Assembly: GCF_000340215.1 (NCBI RefSeq)
Contig: NW_006921550.1
Location: 62,001-126,000 of the forward strand
Direction: 5' to 3'
Length of the DNA stretch: 64,000 nucleotides
Source of the DNA: Pseudocercospora fijiensis CIRAD86
Lineage: Eukaryota; Ascomycota; Dothideomycetes; Mycosphaerellales; Mycosphaerellaceae
Each line of letters begins with the position of its first letter. Position 1 is the stretch's first letter. Under the pieces are notes generated by a model, which was not told where the DNA came from, did not search any database, and saw only the letters and a list, made by a program, of their open reading frames with translations. Of the stretch, positions 53,057 to 62,650 are shown piece by piece. The translations under genes and the position numbers were made by a program.

Positions 53057-56000
53057 ATGCCGACCGACATTGTATATATACTAGGCGCTACACTAGGAAG
53101 GGTAATAACGAGACGATAGTCGAAACAGTCTAGTATACGAGCGAGATTGCGATAACGTCGAGAGGAGGTCGCATACTCACCTTCGAGCCTATCGAGTCCT
53201 AGACTACGATTAGGGCTAGATTCATCCTCTCCGAATCCTAGTAGTAGGAATTCATTATAGGGTACTACTACCTAGTCCTTACCTTTACGGAGTCTAAGCA
53301 GAAGGTTGTTCGGAGATATAAGAATATCGAGTATCAACCCGGAAATCTTCGAAAAGGCTAGCTAGGCGTATCTTTAGAAACCCGAGTATATAGAGCAGTT
53401 CAATTAATAGGTCTATAAGATATAGTTCCCTTTATACTTACGTTCGAAGGAGTGTAAACTCCGGAAGTACTCGATGCGATAGGGGAGTAAGGAGCGAACG
53501 GATACATTCTAGAAGTTCTTTATAGAGGGGGCATTGTACCGTTATACGACTTCTCGACTTAAAGGTTAACTAGTAATTGTCTACAACTTCTGCGGTTTAA
53601 TCTTGAAACACCCGAAACTAGGGGATAGGAACTCATCGCCTACGAACCATCTCTATTCTAAACGGTATCGGGAATCTTAAGGAGAGAGGAGAGTTAATAT
53701 AGATACAGCGTTCTAGAAAGAGGTATGTCTTCTAAAATGCCGGCTACAGCTACCGGCTACAGCTGCCGGCTATAGATTCCGGCTACCTAAATCAACCGTA
53801 GAGATCTAGCTAATTATTATAGGCTACGCTTAAGGAAGCTCTAGGATTGAAGGCTACCGATTTCTCCCCCGAAGACTTCAAGCAACTAGCAAACGAAATG
53901 CTAGCTATAAACGGTCTTCCGGAAGACTTCTACGAAAGGGAGTCTATATAGAAGACATACCTATATCTTACAAACTACCCTCCCCCATTTCTCGGCGCGA
54001 CAACCTAGCGTATTATATTCGAAAAGAACAAAGAGGCTGCGTTAGACGACATTCGGGAGATCCTCCGTAATACTCGCCGAGTAGCTATTGCTATCGATAG
54101 CTAGTTAAGCCGGACTATAAGAGCCTCCTTCCTCTCGATTATGCTATACTTTATCAATTCGGATTAGAAACTCTAGGAACTTATAATCGGATTCCCTGAA
54201 ATTCTAGGTTCCTATACTAGTAAGGATATAGCGAAGCTTGTCTATACGGTAATAGATAGGGTTAGCGTAACAACGAAACTGATCTCGATTACTACGGACA
54301 ACGCTAGTAATAATCGAACATTGTATAAGGCGTTATATATACAATTCACTCGTATATGTCTTTAAAATCACTAATTGTATCGATAGGGTCGAGTACGTAG
54401 AGGAGATTACAAAGTCTACAATCTAGCTTAATCTTCCGAATGTTAAGCTCGCTACGATTCCGGATACGTACGATAATACGTACGATAATAACGATAAAGA
54501 GGAGCCTATTAATAGCCCTAGCCCTATTGAATCGGAGCCGACGTCGTTGCTAGTTACATCCCTATAGAAGTTTCCCTACCTCGCTTATATAGTTCAAATC
54601 GCGATCCGAGCCCTCTTTAAGACGCTTAAAATTGCACTATTAAACGACGACTAATAGAAGATCCTAGATAAGGATAAAGCAAAGTCGAAAGTCGAGAAAC
54701 TTATTATAGCAATAAGACGGGATAAGGCAGAGAGCCTCGCTCTCGTTTTGTATAAGGTATAACTTTTGTCCGCAGCCGGCACCTATAGCCGGCAACCTAG
54801 TATAGTTCTAACTCTTTTTCTCTAGCTTCGTCGTCTAGCAATATATACGAACTCGAGCTTATAGAGATATAACCGATTCGAGGCTATTTAAAAGAACCTA
54901 ATCGAGCGCCCTAAAACCGATGCCTAGAATATCGCATAGAATAAGCGATAGCAAAAGCGGCCTCCTTAGCGCCTACTCTGTTTTACCTAAGACGTTAAGA
55001 TCCGGTTCGATTCGACTTTCTATATAGTTACGAGGGGATGTACTTTACGTACCGCTCTCGAGATCTATTAGAGTTCCGAGGGTATTGAGTAGCTCGGCCT
55101 TACCGCCGCCGAATAGCGCTAAGCAGAGTATCTCGTCGATATTAGTAAGCATTACGCGAAGGTTACTACTACGATTGGAAGAACCCGAGGACCGACGATC
55201 TACCTTGTCTTTGCGTACTATAACTAGCTCTTTAACGAGCTCGAGGAAACCGTAGCTAAGCTAGCTAGGAAGAGCGTTCCCTAGAAAGTAGCTATAACGA
55301 AAGCTATAGACACCTCCTATGCTAAGTTGCATAAATATTACAGTGCTACCTTTAACTCGTTCGGGGATATCTATAGCGTTGCGTACTTGCTCAACCCGGT
55401 AGAAAAGGATATATACTAGCAGAGGCCGGAATAGAAGGCGGACGAGGTGTGGCCGAAGCATTACTAGACTATTCTAGAAAAGATGTTCTACGAGCGTCGG
55501 AAAGAAACTAGTCTAAATGCAGCTCCTACAAAGAAAAAGAAGGTTTAGAAGGCTCCGACATTATACCTATTTCGTAGGTAGGAAGTAGAGGCAGAAGAGG
55601 AAGCAACTACTAAAGTGAATAAAGAAGAGTTCGATCTCTATCGGCGCGCGAGTAAGTATAAACCCGTAGGCTCGGAAAGAGGGCTAATAATCTCTAGATC
55701 TTACCGGTCTTCTAGACGAATTCGGAGACGATATTCTCGCTATATAGTAGCGGTTAGAGCCTAAGTTTCCAACGATAGCGTCGGTCGCTCGGGACGTCCT
55801 CGCTATCCCGAGCGCAGGTATAGGCTATAAGAGGTCTTTTAGTATCGCTCGTTACTAGGGCCGCTTTAATCGAATATACTCGCCTACTACCTTCGAATCT
55901 ATTATAGTATTCCGATACTATCTCCTCTACTAGAATCGCTAAGGTAGGTTACTAAAGATTATACTAAAGGAGTTGATCGAGGAATTGGAAAACCTTAAGA

Positions 56001-56165
56001 TCGAAGAAACCTAGGAGCGCGAAGAGAATGCGAAATTTGGTCTAAGCGAAACCCTAATTAGCGATAACGAAGAGGAGGAGGGCGGAGGTAGAAGGCGATA
56101 CTAGGTCGAGAAGCGGAAACGTATATAGGCTTAGAGTAGCTTTAAGGAGACGAAGCGTTTACGTA
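53057..56165 (+). pseudogene. hAT transposase, RIP-decayed
   Basis: Starts near an ATG at 53057. An N-terminal region (to about 53720) contains HPKLGDRNSSPTNHLYSKR-type sequence. A repeat-bearing intron begins at GTATGT near 53722. The catalytic core includes RRVAIAIDS, where Trp has become a stop, RASFLSIM, ELIIGFPEILGSYTS, then TTDNASNN (about 54292-54315); the two Asp residues of the DDE set are intact here. Another repeat-bearing intron is at 54757-54825. The C-terminal hAT dimerisation region is at about 55735-55900 (PKFPTIASVARDVLAIPSAG and RSFSIAR). Stops are nearly all TAG at expected Trp/Gln codons. Confidence 0.85.
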
Positions 56166-56639
56166 TAAGGTAATATAGCCGACGTATATAGCCGGCATAT
56201 GTCCGAAATGTATTTCGAATTCCTAGGACCTAAATAGACTAGTTGCTATAGCAACCGACCCCGCTTACCTGCGGACTATTTCTAATTCTCTATTCGCTCT
56301 TCCTCTCCTTCTTCCCTTTCCCTATATTCTTAAAGATAAATATACCTTAAGGATTCGGCTCTTCGGGCCTTCCTAAGCCGGCTACCTCCCCTTCCTTAAG
56401 CTACTATCCTTTATTCGAATCTAACGATAACCCAATAAGGCGGTTTAATAGAAGACTATTTATTCTAGAAGGCAAGAAGCATTAATGTCTCCTTACGATT
56501 ATATGCTTATTAATTTCTAGGTCCTACCGATATACCCTCGTCGCCTAAACGCGCAGATAAATATCTTTAGAGGCTAAAGGGCAAGGGTAAAGCAAGCCAA
56601 GTATAGGGAGACCGTAGCGAGAACGAGATATCGGAAGAG

Positions 56640-57126
56640 CAAGGCTCTCCGTAGTATATACGAAGGAAGGGGGTTCCTCGGAAAACAGTACCGAAAAACA
56701 AGAAGGCTATAGGTAGATAGGAGAAGGCTAAAAAGAGTAGGCGGATAAAGACTATCGCGAAGAAAAGTTATCTTTCTATTAAAAGAAAGGGAACAAGGCA
56801 GGACTCGACGATAAAGAAGCGGCGCTTTAAACTAGGTACTATTGCCCTTCGCTAGATCCGGCTTTTCTAAAACAAAAGAGGGACCGAGCTTTTAATCCCT
56901 AAGACTCCCTTCTAGCGACTCGTCCGAGAAATTATATTAGATTTTCGGTCTAGTATACGATTTACGGCTAAGGCGATTGGTGCTCTTTAGGAAGCTACGG
57001 AGGCATTTCTCGTAACCGAGCTTAAGCTTTTAAACCTCCTTGCTATCTATGCGAAGCGGGTTACTCTTCAAAATAAAGATATACAGCTTCTAGCTAAAAT
57101 TCGGCGTCGGTTTATAGCGGATTAGT
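56640..57126 (+). pseudogene. Histone H3-like gene, copy A, in hAT element
   Basis: From about 56838 the frame reads the H3 histone fold: TIALR, TELLIPKTPF, RLVREI, then DFR...IRFTAKAIGAL, EATEAFLV, NLLAIYAKRVT and KDIQL. Stops stand exactly where H3 has Glu or Gln-type codons (for example after PF, GAL). Upstream is a basic, Lys/Ser-rich tail of at least 60 residues (RRIKTIAKK, TIKKRRFKLG). Two residues appear inserted before TELL relative to canonical H3, and the LVGLFEDT loop is strongly altered. Loop 1 has canonical length, unlike CENP-A. The identity of the fold is clear; the function is unknown. Confidence 0.85.
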
Positions 57127-57239
57127 TGGAAATTGTATTTAGTCGTTAGATTAACCTAGGAGGAGGCCTATTTTCGCATCGTTTTACCGGCTATAGGTGC
57201 CGGCTACATTTCTAATTTTATCTCCGCGCCGTCCCTAAA

Positions 57240-58245
57240 TCTAAGGTACGAAGTAGAAACCTAGCGCTCTATATTCACCCGGCTATTATAGAGACGAGCT
57301 ACATTCAGATTAGTTTCTTCGTATATCGCGACCTAGCGGGTAGTAAGCGAAAGGGCGATAGAACGTTTATAATACGTCTCTATTTAGACCTAAAACACAA
57401 AGGTCCTAAGGAGCCCTAGTATCCTAACTATAAGGAGATTCTTTAGCATTAGTACTTTGATCCTCTATACTACGAGGCAGATAGCAAGCCTACGAGAGAG
57501 AAACTTTAACGAGAAATTCTCTATAATACGTAGCGCTATTGCATAGCTATAGATGCGCACTAAGTCCGGCAACTCGAAGAAGAATTGAGATAGCGTATTA
57601 GCGACCGAGGAGGAGATCGATAGTATACTAGTAGAGTCGAGGTCTTATAAGCGAAGCATAAGATAATATAGGCTCTTAGTCGTATAGAGTAACGTACTAT
57701 ATAAATAACTAGGCGTGCTACTCTTATTTACTTACGACCTATATCCTAGGATGCTCTTCTCGTACTTTTTATACTCTTTTCTAATACCTCACCTATAAGC
57801 GCTCCGCGATAACCGAGTGAATATAAGCTATCGGGTTTCCGCTCGGTACCTTAGCCTTCGAGATACGGCGGAGTTGATTCTCTATAATACGTAGCGCTAT
57901 TGTATAGCTATAGATGCGCACTAAGTCCGGCAACTCGAAGAAGAATTGAGACAGCGTATTAGCGACCGAGGAGGAGATCGATAGTATACTAGTAGAGTCG
58001 AGGTCTTACAAGCGAAGTTCAAGATAATATAGGCTCTTAGTCGTATAGAGTAACGTACTATATAAATAACTAGGCGTGCTACTCTTATTCACTTACGACC
58101 TATATCCTAGGATACTCTTCTCGTACTTTTTATACTCTTTTCTAATACCTCACCTATAAGCGCTCCGCGACAACCGAGTGAATATAAGCTATAGGGTTTC
58201 CGCTCGGTACCTTAGCCTCCGAGATAGGGCGGAGTTGAATTTAGA
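57240..58245 (+). pseudogene. Unrecognised ORF C in the hAT element
   Basis: Frame with TAG stops reading IETSYIQISFFVYRD, FIIRLYLDLKHKGPKEP and FDPLYYEADSKPTRE, ending in the duplicated segment (57516-58237). It looks like real protein but matches no family that I know. Confidence 0.4.
57516..58237 (+). repeat. 361 bp direct tandem duplication
   Basis: Copy 1 is 57516-57876 and copy 2 is 57877-58237. They differ at about a dozen sites, mostly C/T and G/A (GCATAG/GTATAG, GATAGCG/GACAGCG, TTTACTT/TTCACTT), so much of the divergence is RIP-type and later than the duplication. Confidence 0.9.
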
Positions 58246-58786
58246 GCGATAGTCGGCACCCGTAGCCGGTATATAGAGACGGTAGTAGGCCTTTTTCTGC
58301 TAAATAAATAGCTTGTTTAGTATAGCCTACCTGATATTTCTTATATTTACTAGCAATAGGCCTAGGTTACTTATAAGATTACTATAGCTAGTAAAGGCAT
58401 TACTAAAGAATATCTATACTATAGTAGGATACTATTATTACGCCGGCTATTTATTAAAAGGAGGCTTTCGCCTATTACTATACCGGCTATATATACCGGC
58501 TATATTTCAAAGTCTACCGTACCTACCTTTTTCAGCCGTGCCTGCCTTCTTTCCTTGCTCTAACGTTACTATAATGTAGGCTTGCGCGAAGCTCACTCTG
58601 TTGCCTAGCGACACCGCGACACTACCTCTCTCGCTATATTCAACCTTCGTATCGATACCTATACCTCTACGCTCTATATCTACTACCTCCGTAACACCCT
58701 CGCTCCGCGCGCGCCTTCGTATACCTTCGTAACGCACTTTTTTCCTTAATTCGACGACTTTTATAATAGCGAATCTACTTAACTAA

Positions 58787-59436
58787 GTTACGACGCCTCG
58801 CAAGAAGGGACCTGCTACTTCTACGGGTCGCAACAAGATCGGAAATAAAGGAACGAGTATAGTACATTAACGCAAGATAGCTGCTGCTACTGCCGCTAGC
58901 TCCGGTACTAGAAAGGGCGTCGCGAGTAAGGCTCCGCGCAAGATAACGGCGGGTAAGGCTCTACGTAAGACGATAACTAGCGCTTCTGCTGCTAGTAGCA
59001 ATCGTGCGAAGCGTCGATAGCGCCTAGGAAGTAAGTCCTATTTGTAGCCGGTAGCGTAGCCGGTAGCGTAGCCGGCAGCGTAGCCGGCATTCTTACTATC
59101 TTTTTACTAATCCTTCTTTAGCCGTAGCCCTCCGTGAGATTCGGCAGTATTAGAAGAGTTCTAAGCTCCTAATCCGCAAAACTCCTTTCTAACGACTTAT
59201 TCGCGAAATTGCCTAGGATTATAGAATAGACCTTCGCTTCTAAGCCTCCGCGATAGGCGCCCTTTAAGAGGCTATAGAAGCCTACCTAGTTCGTATCTTC
59301 GAATGTATATTTCTCTTCTACCTCTTTTCGGACTATGCTAATACTATTTTAGCGGTCAACCTTATAGCTATCTACGCGAAGCGTATAACGATTATAGACA
59401 AGGATTTCAAAGCACTCGATCAGATCCTAAAAGGCT
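58787..59436 (+). pseudogene. Histone H3-like gene, copy B, with N-terminal tail and two introns
   Basis: Exon 1 (58787-59030) encodes a basic tail of about 80 residues, longer than the H3 tail (TPRKKGPATSTGRNK, ATAASSGTRKGV, SKAPRKITAGKALRK), ending RAKRR-RLG. Intron 1 (59031-59121; GTAAGT, TACTAAT branch, TTTAG) is filled with GCCGGC-core repeats. Exon 2 gives TVALREIRQY, KLLIRKTPF, RLIREIA, DYRIDLRF, ASAIGAL, EAYLVRIFE. Intron 2 is 59305-59352 (GTATAT). Exon 3 gives NLIAIYAKRITIIDKDF. Five in-frame stops fall precisely at positions that are Gln in H3. The introns keep the frame, so this was a spliced gene. Confidence 0.88.
59031..59121 (+). repeat. Repeat-filled intron of H3 copy B
   Basis: 91 nt intron with consensus donor, branch and acceptor whose middle is four tandem units of GTAGCCGGYAGC. 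It is the clearest case of the repeat family occupying an intron. Confidence 0.8.
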
Positions 59437-59839
59437 AGAATGTCTATATTCGAGATGGTAGTAGATAGGATAGATGTACTAGTAGGAAGGATATTCGTAG
59501 TATCGTCTGTAAGCTTTTCTGTATACGAAATAAGCCGCTGTTATACGGCGCTGTATACCGCGCTCTAAATACTCTCTAAGTATATATATATAGTACAGTA
59601 TGCTTTATTAGCCGTACGGAATGGAAGTCTCCCAAAATCCCGTTAGTACTAAGGAGTAAAAAGGCCGGCTACGCTGCCGGCTACGCTGCCGGCCACGCTG
59701 CTAGCTACGCTGCTAGGTTTTTCAAAGAACTAAAAGAAGATAGACATTCCGGTTGATTTGTATTAGTTTAGATTTTTATAAAAAGAAAACAGGGAAAAAT
59801 AAGGAAGGTTGAAGAGCCTAATAGTTATAGTTATAGGCA

Positions 59840-60303
59840 CTATCCCTGTTTTCTAGAGCATATTATACACCTGCCTTCGCAACTCTACCTAATACTCCCT
59901 CTAAATATCCTTATACTCTACCTACTAGAAATTCAACTAGGTACCTAGACCTGTAGCTACCTCTATATCTTTTACTATCTTCTACAGGTTGAAGGCCTCT
60001 TCTATAGTAGCCTCTACCTCCTTATGCAATACGAAGTCACTACCTACCCCACCCTTTATATCTCCTAAATAACTAAGAGTTCTAAGGAACGAACTAGCAT
60101 TCGGCCTTAGTATAGCGAGTAACTAGTGGAACGTTCTGCAGAGCTGCCTTATAGCTCTTTTATATACTATGCCGATACCGAGGGAGGAGCTATCCTAGTA
60201 CTTAATGTTATCGAATAGTTCGGTAGGAAAGTGCATAAACTTCTTAAGGAGGAGGACTTCTAGGGAAATCGATGAGTTCTGCCTAGATCTAGATGAAGAC
60301 ATT
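59840..60303 (-). pseudogene. Minus-strand ORF D in the hAT element
   Basis: From an ATG at 60303 the minus strand reads about 155 codons with around nine TAG stops and no frameshift: MSSSRSRQNSSISLEVLLLK, FMHFPTELFDNIKY, AIRQLCRTFH, SFLRTLSYLGDIKGG, EVEATIEEAFNL. A helical protein of unknown family. It is the only gene in the element on this strand. It is bracketed by two similar segments (AGTACTAAGGASTAAAAA then GCCGGCTACGCTGCCGGC) at about 59646 and 60508. Confidence 0.5.
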
Positions 60304-60710
60304 CTGCTAAGCAATTAGGGAATTGAACCGTAAACGAAAGGATGAAATTCATACCTAAGGAGTGCAGTTTCCGAACTGAACTATAATGCCTTATATGTAT
60401 ATATATGCTTTTGATTGGTTAGTGCCCTTAGCTAATTGTCTATAGATTTGAGGTTATATAAGTACCTTTATACAACCACGTAGCCTAAGTAGGATTCGAA
60501 AATTCTATAAGTACTAAGGACTAAAAATGCCGGCTACGCTGCCGGCTACACTGCTGAGTCTTACAAAGGGCTTGCTTGAAGCTACGTATACATTCGTACA
60601 CTTCTTAAAAACCGATAAATTATATAGTTCGAACCAGCTACTTATATAGTTGCTTAGTAAACCAACCCAAACCAAACTAGAGTTTCGGCTTGGCAAACCA
60701 AACCAAACCA

Positions 60711-60732
60711 ACCCGAACTACTACGGGGTCTA
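60711..60732 (-). repeat. hAT right terminal inverted repeat
   Basis: Inverse complement reads TAGACCCCGTAGTAGTTCGG, matching the left end. Confidence 0.88.
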
Positions 60733-60740
60733 ACTAAAAC
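60733..60740 (+). repeat. 8 bp target-site duplication, right copy (ACTAAAAC)
   Basis: Identical to 50809-50816. Removing the hAT element plus one copy restores a continuous reading frame (GTKT then ERLV) across the DUF6589-like gene. Confidence 0.9.
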
Positions 60741-62650
60741 CGAGCGCTTAGTATAGCTATTAATCGATATTATAGATCCAGAAGAAGCTACCGACCTCGT
60801 ACTAATAAAGCTATCGATAAACGATAAGGTATCGATTGCTAGATCTAAGGAGGTTCTAAAGGATATCTTTATCTATAATATATAGCTCGACGAGGATAAG
60901 GACTTCGGCGATCGGGATTAGAATCGAGATAGGAAGGCTCGTTTGTATCTAATTGTCGGAGACTAGATAATATGTGCCCGCTTTAATAGCTGCTAGGTAG
61001 AAGGCGTCGAGTTAGGGCGCCTATACGACTAGTACGATTAGGGCGTTATCGTACCTAGCTAGCTATATATCTATATAAACAAAGTATACGGCATCGTTAA
61101 GACGCACTTCGATAAGAACTCCGAGGAGGTATAGCTTGCCTATTATTTAGCTACCGATGCTTTATTCTATACGATAAAGGGTATTAGTAAGGAGAACCCT
61201 AAATACTTCCTTATCTTAAATCTCCTATATCGTATATTCCGTAGCCGTATTACTGCATACTTCTAGTATAAGATAGACCTATAGGGTTTATTAGACTATA
61301 TAGTAGATAAGTCGAAGAGTCGCATCGAGGTACTAAGAGCCGCTATCTCTAACCTCGAGCCGGAGTAGTACCTAGAGATTGTCGAGAATATCTAGAAGAA
61401 GGCATTTACTAAGGAGGCATAGTAGAATAAGTATATTAGCGAGGATAAGGTCCTTATTAAAGATGCTAATTATACTACTATATATCGATTACTTATATAG
61501 ATCGAGGAGCTTATAACTATACGTACCGCTATCCGCAAGATAGACGTTAGTTATTTGTAGCGTATAGTCGACTACCTTATCGTTCTATTCCTTAGAACGA
61601 ACTAGACTAATTATGCGAAGTATATGCTAGAATTCCGCTAGTTGCTAGAATAAGAATAGCTATTACGCCGAGCATTAATAGCTATTTCTATCGTTAACCC
61701 CTCTAGTAAGCAAGGCAAAGGTATCGCCGTAGATAAAGAGATTAAGCTTATTAACAACGACCTAACTCTAGATCTAAACCACTTTAGCAACTCGACCTAT
61801 AATATAGCTGCTATCGCTCGCAAGAAGGCTAGCAATCGCCGCGTAGCTCGAGCACTAAAGAAGATATTTATATCCGCGATCGGTATTAAGGGTACTAATT
61901 ACTATACTAATAAGAACACCGTAACCGATATACTAAGTATAGCCGATAAGCTGTTCTAAGATAGCTTCGTAGAGCGATAGCTAGTTAGCGAGGATACTAA
62001 TAACAACCGTACCCTTTCGGATAACATTTAGCAGATTAGGATTAGCAAGCTAGTACTAGCTATTAAGGCTCTAAATAAGGCATACAGTACCCGCTCTCGA
62101 GGCGTAACCTTAAGTACGAGCGAGGTAGGCAATAATAGCGTCGATAGTATCGACAGCGCGGATACTCGTAGCTATAGCCCTAACGGATATAGCGGAGATT
62201 ACGGTCTACTTAGTACTAGAGCTATTAATTAGGCAGATAAGCTATATATAGATGCTAATAGCTTTACTTAGCTAGGCGACGGTCTACTACCGGTAGGATA
62301 TGTCCGAGTAGTATTAGGTAGGGACGACGATAAAAATAGCGATAGTAGTAGTAGCAATCTCGGCTTCTTTACTATAGCTAGCGGCATACTATACGGAGCA
62401 ATACTCGCAGATCTAGATATGCTATAGTCTAACGATGCTAATCGTAACCTAGTTTGCGATGCTAGTAATACTAGCGCTAGTAGAATAGACAATAGCGACG
62501 ACCTAACACTTATATATAGTACTATCTAAGAGACCGCTACTACTACTAGCCGTTTCGATTATACCGAGTATTAGGATCTAGACTAAGATTATAATAAGGC
62601 TATTACAACAGCTATAGCTATAAACTAGGGTATTATAGCGATTAGGGATT
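60733..62650 (+). pseudogene. DUF6589-like transposon-associated gene, 3' half
   Basis: Continues the frame broken at 50816. Segments: IDIIDPEEATDLVLIKLS, LYLIVGD then ARFNS (a GDQxTxxR-like block with the Gln lost to a stop), NKVYGIVKTHFDKNSEEV, FLILNLLYRIF, LDYIVDKSKSRIEVL. The GD-x-R block, the PS-x-LY position and the following VY-x-I-x-K-HF fit the second half of DUF6589 proteins. The C-terminal part (61700-62640) is Asn/Ser/Asp-rich and less conserved. Decayed by TAG stops throughout. Confidence 0.5.

Larger units (their letters stand above)
50817..60732 (+). mobile_element. Large (9.9 kb) hAT-superfamily DNA transposon carrying histone H3-like genes
   Basis: Ends are inverted repeats TAGACCCCGYAGTRGTTCGG, flanked by a perfect 8 bp duplication ACTAAAAC. 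The subterminal regions are rich in TTTGGTTTG/CAAACCAAA motifs. Inside, in plus-strand order: an unrecognised basic ORF (51.4-52.9 kb), a hAT transposase (53.06-56.17 kb), a histone H3 fold (56.8-57.1 kb), an unrecognised ORF with a 361 bp tandem duplication (57.2-58.2 kb), a second histone H3 with tail and introns (58.8-59.4 kb), and a minus-strand ORF (59.8-60.3 kb). Most of the interior is RIP-decayed, but the first and last few hundred bases keep many TGG/CCA triplets. Typical hAT elements are 2.5-5 kb, so this one is unusually long. Confidence 0.88.

Noticed and set aside
56640..59436. CENP-A (centromeric H3) identity for the transposon H3 genes
   Set aside because: Loop 1 (DFR-IRF and DYRIDLRF) has the canonical H3 length, without the insertion typical of CENP-A. 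A variant H3 is the safer call.
50817..60732. Starship giant transposon
   Set aside because: No tyrosine recombinase (DUF3435/Captain) is seen. Ends, 8 bp duplication and transposase are hAT.
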